The notes under the pieces were generated by a model. The model did no database searches. It was not told the origin of the DNA and saw only the letters and a list, made by a program, of their open reading frames with translations. The position numbers and the translations under genes were made by a program. Below are positions 45,057 to 54,779 of a stretch of DNA of 64,000 bases, one piece after another (positions within the stretch are counted from its first letter, which is position 1; every line of letters begins with the position of its first letter). Origin of the DNA: Symbiodinium natans (taxonomy: Eukaryota > Sar > Dinophyceae > Suessiales > Symbiodiniaceae); contig CAJNDS010002203.1 in the NCBI GenBank assembly GCA_905221605.1, forward strand, positions 51,001 to 115,000. Direction: 5' to 3'.

Positions 45057-45554
45057 TCAGTCATCCTTCTTGGCTGTACGGAACGGGATGCTGAGCTTGC
45101 CAAACTTGCCGCGCAGCACGTAGAGGCTTGCTGCCACACCCATGAGCGATGTGGTCACGGCGAAGGGCACGGTGGCTAGCTTCATGATGGCAAGGCCGCG
45201 TGCGCGATAGTCCTCGAACATGCCGGTAGCGAGAAGGGCACAAACCACGATGATCAGGGCTGCAAGCTTCTTCTTGTCGTGAACGCGGCAAGACGTTGTT
45301 TTGGCTTCTGCTGGAGCTGCTGCTGCTGCCGCTGCTGCTGGAGTCTGCGTCTGCATTGTCGCCTTCTTGTCAAGGGCCTCAGCAGCGAGAATCTTCGCGA
45401 CGTCCTTGAGGTCCTGTTCCTTGGATTCCTTCCCTTCCTTTTTGGGTGCCGGCGAGTCCGCTCGGGATTTCTTGGGCTTCTCCACCTCGAACGAGTTCTG
45501 CACGTCGTCGGTGACGGGCTCAACTTCGACGACTTCGACGGGGGCGGGAGCCAT
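45057..45554 (-). CDS. Small Ala/Lys-rich membrane protein, copy b
   Basis: The same 165-residue protein as the gene at 22430-22927, with the same 3' flank. The 5' flank differs from copy a within about 20 bp of the ATG and instead matches copy c. It is the first of a tandem pair with the gene at 46300-46797, 1243 bp away. A possible degraded spliced-leader-like stretch lies upstream at 45601-45623. Confidence 0.7.
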   Translation of the reverse strand: MAPAPVEVVEVEPVTDDVQNSFEVEKPKKSRADSPAPKKEGKESKEQDLKDVAKILAAEALDKKATMQTQTPAAAAAAAAPAEAKTTSCRVHDKKKLAALIIVVCALLATGMFEDYRARGLAIMKLATVPFAVTTSLMGVAASLYVLRGKFGKLSIPFRTAKKDD

Positions 45555-45837
45555 GGCGCAGACACGCAGGTTCGGCGTTCCAAGGAACAGAATGCAGCAG
45601 CTAGGAACCCAAAACGGCTATCGCCATTCACCGTAGAAGGCTCAATATGTTCTGCAACAACTGCTCAACAACCTTGCCTTTCCCAGCAGCGGATCTCTTT
45701 GGGAGCTGCGGGTTCACAAGGACTGCAAACTAGAGAGGTTTAAGTGCTTGTGGGGCGGGGCTTGTCGGTTCCGGCTCTCCGACGGCCATCCTGCAGCATG
45801 CCAACGCCCAAGGGCTACGATTCCTTCCTCACATGAC

Positions 45838-45968
45838 ATATGGGGGTTTCCGAAATAGGGGTACCCTTTTTTGGGGGCCCCTATATGGGGGCCCCTAGAT
45901 TAAATATAGGGGTTCTATTCGATTTCGGAAGAAAACAGGCGCACCGTTTTTTGGGAAATGCCCATATT
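45838..45968. mobile_element. GGGGGTTTCCGAAAT family element
   Basis: Begins CATATGGGGGTTTCCGAAATAGGGG, contains repeated GGGGCCCCTA motifs and ends GGGAAATGCCCATAT. Related copies at about 23705-23815, 51596-51672 and 53190-53300, and shorter ends at 19183 and 53006. It sits between the two tandem 165-residue protein genes. Confidence 0.5.
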
Positions 45969-46299
45969 GCACGGGCATTCAGCTGTTGTGCGGACAGCGC
46001 ACACGTCCCAGAACCCGGCTTTGCAGGCGGGCAATGGGGTCTGCGAATTAAGCAAAGCTGTGCTTTATGAGAGGGCTTGCCGTGAGCTGGATCTGTGGTG
46101 GAAGGGTATGCTTTCAAAGCCCAATGCTCCACTGAAGTCCTCTGGCCATGGCCAACGCTTTGGATAAATGCGGTTGGTAGGCAAGAATGGGCCTAGTGAA
46201 CATTCTCAAACAATGTCATGGGCGAGCTCTTCACACCCCATCAGAAGCACCACCCATACCAGTGAGAATTGAGAGATCATTACATCTTCTTCCCTTGGC

Positions 46300-46797
46300 T
46301 CAGTCATCCTTCTTGGCTGTGCGGAACGGGATGCTGAGCTTGCCAAACTTGCCGCGCAGCACGTAGAGGCTTGCTGCCACACCCATGAGCGATGTGGTCA
46401 CGGCGAAGGGCACGGTGGCTAGCTTCATGATGGCAAGGCCGCGTGCACGATAGTCCTCGAACATGCCGGTAGCGAGAAGGGCACAGACCACGATGATCAG
46501 GGCTGCAAGCTTCTTCTTGTCGTGAACGCGGCAAGACGTTGTTTTGGCTTCTGCTGGAGCTGCTGCTGCTGCCGCTGCTGCTGGAGTCTGCGTCTGCATT
46601 GTCGCCTTCTTGTCAAGGGCCTCAGCAGCGAGAATCTTCGCGACGTCCTTGAGGTCCTGTTCCTTGGATTCCTTCCCTTCCTTTTTGGGTGCCGGCGAGT
46701 CCGCTCGGGATTTCTTGGGCTTCTCCACCTCGAACGAGTTCTGCACGTCGTCGGTGACGGGCTCAACTTCGACGACTTCGACGGGGGCGGGAGCCAT
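46300..46797 (-). CDS. Small Ala/Lys-rich membrane protein, copy c
   Basis: Third copy with an identical protein; the few nucleotide changes relative to copy b are silent (for example CGC/CGT in the DYRARG region). Its 3' flank (about 45975-46290) is recognisably homologous to that of copies a and b but heavily diverged, unlike the coding region. This points to purifying selection or gene conversion limited to the gene. Confidence 0.7.
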   Translation of the reverse strand: MAPAPVEVVEVEPVTDDVQNSFEVEKPKKSRADSPAPKKEGKESKEQDLKDVAKILAAEALDKKATMQTQTPAAAAAAAAPAEAKTTSCRVHDKKKLAALIIVVCALLATGMFEDYRARGLAIMKLATVPFAVTTSLMGVAASLYVLRGKFGKLSIPFRTAKKDD

Positions 46798-46969
46798 GGC
46801 GCAGACACGCAGGTTCGGCGTTTCAAGGAACAGAATGCAGCAGCTAGGAACCCAAAACGGCTATCGCCACTCACCATGGAAGGCTCATGAATTATGTTCT
46901 TTAACAGGATGTTCATTCATCCAGGCTTCGACAACAATCCGACATCACGACACTGTTGAAGCTACAAGT

Positions 46970-47070
46970 ACATGATTGAAACAGGTATTGCACTGCCCTC
47001 GCACCTCTTCCGTTCTGCCTCAATTTCCGCCCGCATCTCATCCAGCGAGAGGTCCCGATATCCTCACAGC
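46970..47070 (-). CDS. Exon-like stretch, charged helix
   Basis: After a possible TGTGAG acceptor the minus strand reads YRDLSLDEMRAEIEAERKRC then EGSAIP. The charged, helix-forming composition is unlike the flanking repeats. It stands alone, and the gene it belongs to is unknown. Confidence 0.4.
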
Positions 47071-48039
47071 TGAAACCCTAAGCCCTACACCCTACACCCA
47101 CAACCCTAAACCCCAAACCCTAAACCCTAAGGCAGGAGATGTAATGTAGCCTCTGAACATCCAATGCAAAAACGCTATATATACCCCAGATAAACTAAAA
47201 AACCTATAATCACCCTAAAAAGCCCGATAAAAACCCTCTATAAACACCACACAAACCCTACATAATCCTAAAAACCTCGAAAACGCCTCTAAACCCTCCC
47301 AACCCTACTAGTGACAACAATCCTAAGTCTTGGGGTATGGGCCCTTAAACGGGTTACCCTATACAACACAAGGGCCCATACATCACAAACCTTTGAAGAG
47401 GGCTAGGGACCATACTCAGGCCCCCTGATACTAACAGTCCCTATTAAGACTGTTCGTATAAGGGGGAACAGCCCAAAAACTGAACTAGCCCATGAAACCC
47501 TAAACCCTAAACCCTAAACCCTAAACCCTAAACCCTGAACCCTAAACCCCAAACCCCTAAGGAGGGACCACGAGACTACCCTTAGACGAAGGTTCAAGGA
47601 GACCCGTAGCATCCTAGGCATCCTACAGGGCCCCTGGCGGCTTCAACCCGATGAGGTCCAAAGGTTAGGGTTTAGGGTTTAGGGTTTAGGGCTCAGGGCT
47701 TAGGGTTTAGGGTCTAGGGTCTAGTGTCTAGGGTTTAGGGTCTATAGGGTTTAGGGTAGTTTAGGGCTTCAGAACCCTTAAACACTCTTGAGGCACGACA
47801 GAAAACACTGCCTATTCATAAGTCCCCCGACAACCGAAGCCTTCAAAGCATCGACTGTGGTGGCCGATTTTACCCACCGAGGCGGCTACGGGCATGCTCT
47901 GACACGAAAGACTCAATGCTAACAACCACAAGGTCCCACAAGATTCTCCACAAATCCATCCCCCCCCCCGCCCCCCCCTCCCCATCCTGGCAACATCCTG
48001 AATCCATCGCCAAGGATCCTACCGCGGCCGGGCCGGGAC

Positions 48040-48697
48040 TCATCCGAACTTGCACAACGTCTGCTGGATCCTCTCTGCCTGCGGCTTCCTTGCCACGCTG
48101 GAGGTCGCCTCGGGATGAGGCTCTGGGCGAAGGGGCGGGGCCAGCATGGAACGTCGAAAAGAAACGGGTATGCTGATATCCTGATACAGTAGCATCTCAC
48201 TAGTCATGGGACTGTTTACAGCAGCTCTTTGATATTGATTGGCCCAGTTGCTGATTCGAGATTGAAGGGACTGGACGCTTCCGGAGCGCTTGGGCATGCG
48301 TCGGGCATCGATGCTGCGGGTTCGGCTGCTCGCACGGCTGACGCGGCTAACGCGGCTGGCTCGGCTGGCATTGCTGGTGCGGCTGGCGCGGCTGGTGTTG
48401 CTGACATGGCTGGCGTTGCTTGCTCGACTGCTGGCTCTGCTACGGCCCCCCTGGCTGCTGGCTCGGCTGAGGGTGCGGCCGCGGCTCTGTGAGTGCCCTA
48501 GGCGTGGGGTCTCGGAGCGGCCGCGGGCCTCAAGTGGGGGCAGGGTCTGAGGCCGCCGGGGTGTGGCTGGGGACATCAGCAGCAGTGGCTCCGCTTGCGC
48601 TGCCGGCTGCCCGTGTGGGGCGCGGGGCTTCACTTGCGGTGGGCTGCTGGGGAGCTCTTCCGAAGCCAGGCGCAGGATGTTCCGGAGCACGCTGTGC
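48040..48697 (-). CDS. Ser/Arg/Ala repeat protein exon
   Basis: An open frame of about 216 residues starts behind a CCTAG acceptor-like site. It begins LRNILRLASEELPSSP; the centre holds degenerate repeats of the type SRASNASHVSNTSRASR (roughly residues 80-130), and it ends near RIQQTLCKFG before TGA. No ATG is needed if it is an internal or last exon. The repeats resemble SR-type low-complexity regions but lack strict RS dipeptide runs, so a splicing role cannot be claimed. The opposite strand is also open because of the GC-rich repeat; the minus frame was chosen for its composition and for nearby minus-strand exons. Confidence 0.5.
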
Positions 48698-48879
48698 CTA
48701 GATCATGGTTGGGAAAGTATTCAAATTCAAAAATGCCTAGTCCTTAGTGGGCTTAAGTACCCTATATTACTATTCCTTATTGGGAACTTAAGTACCCTAT
48801 GTTACTATTCCTTATTTTGTGAATTTAAGTACCCTTCAAAAAAATGGAAAAATATCACACCCCCCCCTCACAATGACTC

Positions 48880-48990
48880 TAGAGGTGCCTTCTCTGCAAG
48901 TCCACCAGCTGGTCCAGGGCCGCCTCCCCCGGCAAGGCATCCAGCTGCGGAAGCAAGACCACTGCGGAAGGCGCCTTGACATCGGCCGTC
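48880..48990 (-). CDS. Exon-like stretch upstream of the Ser/Arg repeat exon
   Basis: The minus-strand frame reads KTADVKAPSAVVLLPQLDAL then PGEAALDQLVDLQRR. A plus-strand frame (LEVPSLQVHQLVQGRLP) is also open, so strand is uncertain. Minus is favoured because it is collinear with exons at 48040-48697 and 49340-49525. Confidence 0.35.
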
Positions 48991-49339
48991 TTCCTTACTT
49001 GGAGGCTCATGGTACTTATTCGCCAGTTGTCACTGTACTAGGATTTAGGGTTTAGGGTTTAGGGTTTAGGGTTTAGGGTTTAGGGTTTAGGGTTTAGGGT
49101 TTAAGGTTTAGGGGCACTTACTAACCAGTTATAACTGTACTTATAACCTACTTATAAGCCCCTTAAGTGCCCTAATATGGTCATAGGTACAGTTATGATT
49201 GGTTAAATAAGACCATCTTCCCTAGATATCCGGCTGCCTCGCATTGCCTCACCGAAGAAGTGGAACGAAATGCATGTATCAAGTGCCGAAAGATTCAAAA
49301 AACCCTAAAACCCTAAAACCCTAAAACCCTAAAACCCTA

Positions 49340-49525
49340 AGCCCTAAACCATAAAGAGGCTGACGGCTGAAACGAGAAGTGTCATCTCCTGGACCAGGGA
49401 TGCAAAGTCGCGCATGAGGGCGTCCACAGTGAGCAGCAGCGTGTTGCTCTCGTCCTCGCCGTCCCGGTATTCCAACATGGCCTGCTGCGTAGCCGTGTGG
49501 ACCGATTGCCTTGGCTCAGAGCCCC
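49340..49525 (-). CDS. Exon, unrecognised protein
   Basis: The minus strand reads RQSVHTATQQAMLEYRDGED, ESNTLLLTVDALMRDFASLV, then QEMTLLVSAVSL to TAG. An amphipathic helical run rich in Leu/Ala/Met ends in a hydrophobic stretch. It is bounded on both sides by CCCTAAA-like arrays, which probably lie in introns. Likely the same gene as the open frame at 49552-49902. Confidence 0.5.
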
Positions 49526-49551
49526 AAACCCTAAACCCTAAACCCTAAACC

Positions 49552-49902
49552 CTAAACCCTTAGGGCGTTTAGGGCCTGGAGTCTTTGAGCTTCTCTGAAC
49601 ATCTTCATGCCTGGCTTTGGGCTACAGAAATCATCTCTTCTCCTCACAGCCATGACATCAGATGCTAGAGCTGTGCCCGAAGGTGGGGCAGCACAGCTCC
49701 CTATGACGCCTCTGAGTTGCTGGTGTCTCTGTGCCCGCGCCCTGATGGCAGCGAAGGTAGAGGCAGGACCTTCGGAATGATGTGGCTCGTGGCGCAGCAA
49801 GGTACGGTTTAGGGGCTTATGGTCTTTGGGTGTGCTCAGAAACAAGGGTCGAACCTGTGTGTCCAAAGACGAAAGATGACGCTGGCAGAGTTTGAGACTC
49901 AA
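49552..49902 (-). CDS. Open frame, possible exon
   Basis: About 116 residues including HKPLNRTLLRHEPHHSEGPA and ending FREAQRLQALNALRV. Its composition is compatible with coding, and the next downstream minus-strand exon is at 49340-49525. No motif recognised. Confidence 0.35.
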   Translation of the reverse strand: MSLKLCQRHLSSLDTQVRPLFLSTPKDHKPLNRTLLRHEPHHSEGPASTFAAIRARAQRHQQLRGVIGSCAAPPSGTALASDVMAVRRRDDFCSPKPGMKMFREAQRLQALNALRV

Positions 49903-50247
49903 GAAACAGAGTTGGGGTTCTACGGAGTCGAGCCCCGAAGTGGATATTTCGACGCCATGCCAGTGACGAGAACAGGTGGCGAAAAGTAAGACTCTTCAGC
50001 ATCGCCTCGAATTCATTGACGCAATTGCCCAGGCATACCTTCTCAACAGCCGCATGCTCTCAATGCAAATCCGCACCCTGAACCCCAAACCTTGAAACCT
50101 TTAAAACCTTTCAACCCTGAACCCCAAACCCTAAACCCTATGAACCCTGAATCCAACATATACCCAAACCCTGCACGTCTTCTCGGAGACCTTCGGAAGC
50201 TGTCGGTGTTGGCGCGCGGCTGGAGGCTGCGCTGGCCGAGGCGCCTG

Positions 50248-50414
50248 CTTGGAGGTTCATGGTACTTATTAACTGCTTAGAGTTTAGGGTTTAGGATTTA
50301 GGGTTTAGACTGTACCAAAAACTGTACCTATAAGCATCTTAGGGCACTGAAGGGACTTATACGTGGGCTATAAGTACAGTCATACTTGGTTAACAAGTAC
50401 CATGAACCTCCAAG
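50248..50414. mobile_element. MITE-like element with telomere-like insert, CTTGGAGGTTCATGGTACTT family
   Basis: Ends CTTGGAGGTTCATGGTACTT and AAGTACCATGAACCTCCAAG are a perfect 20-bp inverted repeat. A short TTTAGGG array (about 50281-50308) interrupts the left arm. Relatives: about 8694-8895 (nested pair), 36860-37060 and 48994-49210. Confidence 0.8.
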
Positions 50415-50956
50415 AACCCTTTGAACCCGGAACTGAGCTCCACACCGGCCTGCAGTGCACTGAAGACCCCTAAACCCTAAATCCTAAACCCTAAAGCCCG
50501 AAAGGCTCCAGCGCCCCCACTCCACGCCTTTCGAGCCATGCCGGGCATTGCGCACGCTGGGCGGGGGCTCCTGATTAGGGTTTGTTTTTGTTTAGGGTTT
50601 AGGGCTTAGGGTTTAGGGTTTAGAGGCAGGACCTTGACGGCGGTTTCGGGTTTAGGGAATCGGGTTTAGGTTCGAGAAACCATCGGTCTCACCCCCTCAC
50701 CAGTCTCCGGGAAATGGAAACCCCGCTTCTCAAACCTTTTCCGCTGCACATGCCTCTGGCTGCCCACTTCCGAGTCTTCTCAGCCAAAACCCTAAACCCA
50801 GAGGGAACTCTTCTGTCTTCACACAGTGACCAAGTCTGGTCAACTTCAGAAGAGTTGCCCAACTCGGAAACGTGAATCCTTTCCCCCCTACCCCCCCGGT
50901 GTCTCTAAAGACCCTAGTACAGAAACCAAAACACACACAGGTCCTTTTGTCCCCGC

Positions 50957-50987
<31 letters not shown>

Positions 50988-52156
50988 CATTATAGGGTCC
51001 TTAAGGGAGGGGAGGTTCAAGGGGGTATGTAACCAAGGTTCCAAAATACTCCATACTATCCCTAAGGCTCTCAAGGCTTCCCTAGGTACCTACCCCACAT
51101 GAACCCCCTAAACCCTAAACCCTAAACTCTAAACCCCAAACCCCAAACCCGAAACCCGAAACCCTAAACCCTCTCCCTTATGAACGTACCCACGTCCCAG
51201 AATTCGAGCCGTGGCTCGGCCCTAGGGTCTCTGAAAGAAAGGAGCACCTAAAACCCTCAACCCCTTTTTTGCAGCAGGCTTGCAGAACCCTAGCCCCAAC
51301 ATCAACCCTAAACCCTAAACCGCCATCAAGGTCCTACCCCTAAACCCTAAACCCTAAACCCTAAACCCTAAACCCTAAACCCTAAACCCTAAACCCTAAA
51401 CCCTAAACCCTAAACCCCAAACCCATGCACTTCCCAAACCCGGCTCGCCACCGAGAAGCGTCCCACCGATCTGGGCAGCTCCGCTCGTGCTGCTCCTGCG
51501 CGGCGAGGGCCAACCTCAGATTCTTGGAGGTTTAGGGTTTAGGGCCAGTTTAGGGTTTAGGGTTTATCGTTTAGGGTTTAGGGCTGCTTCTCTCAGATGG
51601 GGGTTTCCGACATTATCCTTATTCTAAAAGGGAATCCTGCTATTTGGGGGTGTATAACCCTATTTTCGGAAATCCTGCGATAGCTTGGGCACCTAAGTTT
51701 CGGAGGAGTTGGGGGTGAGGGTGTCTGTGAGGTTCCAGCGTTTTCGCCTGAGAGACTTTTTTGGGTCCTCGACCCTCAACACCTTTGCTGCATGTCTGGG
51801 GCTGTGCTTGAGTTGATGTCCAGCTTAGAATTTGGCCGGTGCGATGAGGCTGAGCTTCAAAAGGTTCTCAGCAGTCGAAGCTTCGGGGCCATGATCTGTG
51901 CAAAACCATTCGTACGGACAAAACTAGCAACACCAAAGGAACAGCTGAACAAATCAAAACTAAAACGCAAAATATGCTGTATGCATCTCTTTCTCTCTCT
52001 CTCTCTCTCGCTCTCTCTCTCTGTCTCCCTGTGACTCTCTCTGATGCTCGCTGGGGTGGCTAGACTGCTGCAGCCTGCTTAGCTGCAGGGCCACTCAGCT
52101 GTGACCCAGCACCGTACGAGCTCCAGTTGCTCTGTGCTCCTTCGCACTCGTAAAGA

Positions 52157-52267
52157 CTTGGCTGACTTCTGAACCCCTCCTAAAAGTTTAACTTTTAGGC
52201 TCCTTATAGTAGTTCCTACAGAAACCAAAAAGTTAAAGTCCCAAGAGCCAGCCAGAAGAAAGCCAAG
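52157..52267. mobile_element. MITE-like element, CTTGGCTGACTTC family
   Basis: 111 bp, nearly identical to 12966-13076, flanked by AAGA on both sides (52153-52156 and 52268-52271). It interrupts an open frame on the minus strand (52079-52414), but the duplication offers no GT, GC or GA donor in the minus orientation, so it may not be spliced. Confidence 0.8.
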
Positions 52268-53769
52268 AAGATCTCTTGTAGCTAGCAAGGAACAAGGCGG
52301 GCCTTTGATTGTCGACTTGAAACTGATCCTCTTCTCACCTGTACAAAGCTGAGTGCGCGCGTGCTCAGTACGAGTAGCTTCCAACTTGCCCTTCAAGCGC
52401 CCGAATGAATGCATGTGCTTTTTTGCTGTAGCTGCCTCAATGTCCTTCTTTGGCGCGGAACCTGGACCCCCAAGATATGTAGAAAAACTTCACGCGGCTC
52501 AACACCCATGACAATGATCCTGTATATACTTTGGAGGCTTAGGAAATAAAGCTTTCTTGCACAACCCTAAACCCTAAACCCTACACCCTAAACCCTAAAC
52601 CCTAAACCAAACTCAGGAGGTCGGACTTCAGAAGCTCCTGGACCCCCAAGACCCGCCGAAAGGGAAGATCTCTCGCAGCCAAGGGGTCTCAAGGCCAGAC
52701 AGCTCTCCTTGCTTAGGGGCTTAGGGGCTCAGGGCTTAGGGGCTCAAGCCTTAGGGTTTAGGAGGCTATTCTGCCTAAATAGGCCCCGCCTTAAACAGGG
52801 CCCTGTAAGAGGGGCTGATATTGTAGGGTTAGGGTTTAGGGTTCAGGGTTTAGGGGAGTTTCCCTTCAGGCCTAAGACACCCCATGCTGGTCCTCAGCCT
52901 ATGTTGCTATCTGCCTCCAAGGGGCTGCTGCCCACAGAACCTGCACTTCACGGGCCGGAACTCACCTTGGGAGTTTGGGGTTTAGGGCAGAAGCATTGGG
53001 AGACAAGGGGGTTTCCGAAATTAGGGAATCCATCTATAAGCCCTTTCGGTGCAGGACCCTGCAAAAACTCTGAACCTTCCCCCTTAACATACCACCTGTC
53101 TTACTGGTTCCTAGTCGGGACTTACGGACTTCGATGCCACACAGAATCCCCTTGACCTTACAGAGAAAAAAGTACCTGAAGCACCTAATTGGGGGCTTAC
53201 GAAATAGGGAACCCTAAAATACACCCCCACAGAGTAGGACACCCTTATAATTGAGAACCCCAAAAATGCACCCCCAATATGGTAAACCCCTAATTGCCTC
53301 GGTCCCTCCCACCAAGAACCAGCAATGAAACCCCAAACCCCGAAACCCTAAACCCCCTAAACCCTAAACCCCCTAAACCCTAAAACCCTAAAACCCTAAA
53401 CCCTAAACCCTAAACCCTAAACCCTAAACCCTAAACCCTAAACCCTAAACCCTAAACCCTACTGGGGCCGAGGCATGTTCGCGCATGCTCGGCCTGGACC
53501 GCTGCTCTGGGAAGCCAGGCGCTGCACCAGGGGCAGAGAGCCTCCGCACCTTCCGTAGTCAGGTTCCCCTACTACCCTGTAGGGTTTAGGGTTTAGGGTT
53601 TAGGGTTTAGGGTTTAGGGTTTAGGGTTTAGGGTTTAGGGTTTAGGGTGTAGGGTTTAGGGCTACTACCCCCCCCTAGGTTCCGCCCCAGAATTACGGCG
53701 ACTTAGGTAGTATAGAGGGGGGCTTGGGGTTTGCGGTTTGGGGATTAGGGCTTAAGGTCTAGGGTTTAG

Positions 53770-53907
53770 GGGTTTCGAGTTGAAATGACCTGAGAACCTT
53801 TGCGTTGATCTAATTCCTTCTGCTCTCCGTGGTGATGCCTGTGCTCCGCGAGTTGCGAACACACAGACTCCATGAGGTTGCAATGGCCGAGAGGCTGTCC
53901 AAGTTCT
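53770..53907 (-). CDS. Exon-like stretch
   Basis: The minus-strand frame reads LGQPLGHCNLMESVCSQLAE then HRHHHGEQKELDQRKGSQ, adjoining the inverted-repeat element at 53926-54022, which could be the preceding intron. Confidence 0.35.
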
Positions 53908-53925
53908 TTTAGGATTTATGACTGA

Positions 53926-54022
53926 TTGCTTAAGAATCCCCCCCAAAAATAGAAAGGATCTTTCCTTGCATATAAGGGCAAGATAGGGATTATGATCTTG
54001 TGTTTTTGTGGGGTTCTTAAGC
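53926..54022. mobile_element. Inverted-repeat element, TTGCTTAAGAA family
   Basis: TTGCTTAAGAATCCCCCC and GGGGTTCTTAAGCAA form its ends. Half copies occur at about 1269-1310 and 29050-29090 next to the TACTAACAGTCC elements. Confidence 0.55.
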
Positions 54023-54332
54023 AACTAGGAGTTTATGCTCTAGGTTTCGGGTTCCCTTAAGGTAGCACAACCGGCCTCCATTCCTTGGCTCGAACTGGGT
54101 TCATAAGAAATCCTACCCCCCCAAATAATACAGGGGCCTTCATGAAAAGACTAGGGTTTTCGGGGCTACTAGTATCGTATCTTTTACAAAGGGACTCGAA
54201 GGGCATACAATTAGTAGCTACTCTGCGCCTTAAATTCATTGAGGCACACTTGGTGCTACTAGAACTGGAGGTTTCTCAAGAAATCCTGGCCCCCCTAAAG
54301 TAGCACAGCGCCTGGAGCCCAAGTGCCTGTCA

Positions 54333-54424
54333 GTTTAGGGTTTAGGGTTTAGGGTTTAGGGTTTAGGGTTTAGGGTTTAGGGTTTAGGGTTTAGGGTTTA
54401 GGGTTTAGGGTTTAGGGTTTAGGT
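54333..54424. repeat. Interstitial TTTAGGG array
   Basis: Thirteen units in single-copy sequence. Comparable arrays at 49043-49115, 51340-51425 (CCCTAAA), 53390-53461 (CCCTAAA), 53580-53660, 56128-56206 and 61395-61470 (CCCTAAA). Confidence 0.95.
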
Positions 54425-54779
54425 ACTGACCATACAATTTTACCCAAAAAGTTCTAATGAAAGGCTCCCTTTCCCTGACCCCATTTGCCCTTGAAGTACT
54501 GAACCATACGCGAGAAAAAATGCACATTGGACGAGCCGCCGTCATTTGCGCGCGGGGTGCGCTTCACAGATCCTCAGTGACGCGTTTTAAGCAAACCCAG
54601 TCGGGTATCCCTTGGACGGGCTTGGGGTTTAGGATTTATAGGAGGTTAAAGATCAGGTGCAGTTCTTGTGCTGGAGTTTGGGCTCTGGACCCTGTAAGCC
54701 CTGCAAGCCCTGCAAGCCCTCTAAACCCCTATAGACCCCTATAAACCCCTATAAACCCTAGACCCTAAACTCTTCAGGC

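Larger units (their letters stand above)
27877..45575. repeat. Segmental duplication, block B
   Basis: Second copy of block A in the same orientation, beginning at a sequence matching position 4 of the window. It lacks one of the two tandem membrane-gene units of block A. It also carries insertions missing from A (for example 33740-34020, with a MITE) and lacks A sequence (for example about 5850-6080). Confidence 0.9.

Noticed and set aside
52079-52414. 111-residue minus-strand open frame
   Set aside because: It runs through the element at 52157-52267; the outer parts may be coding but the continuous frame is accidental.
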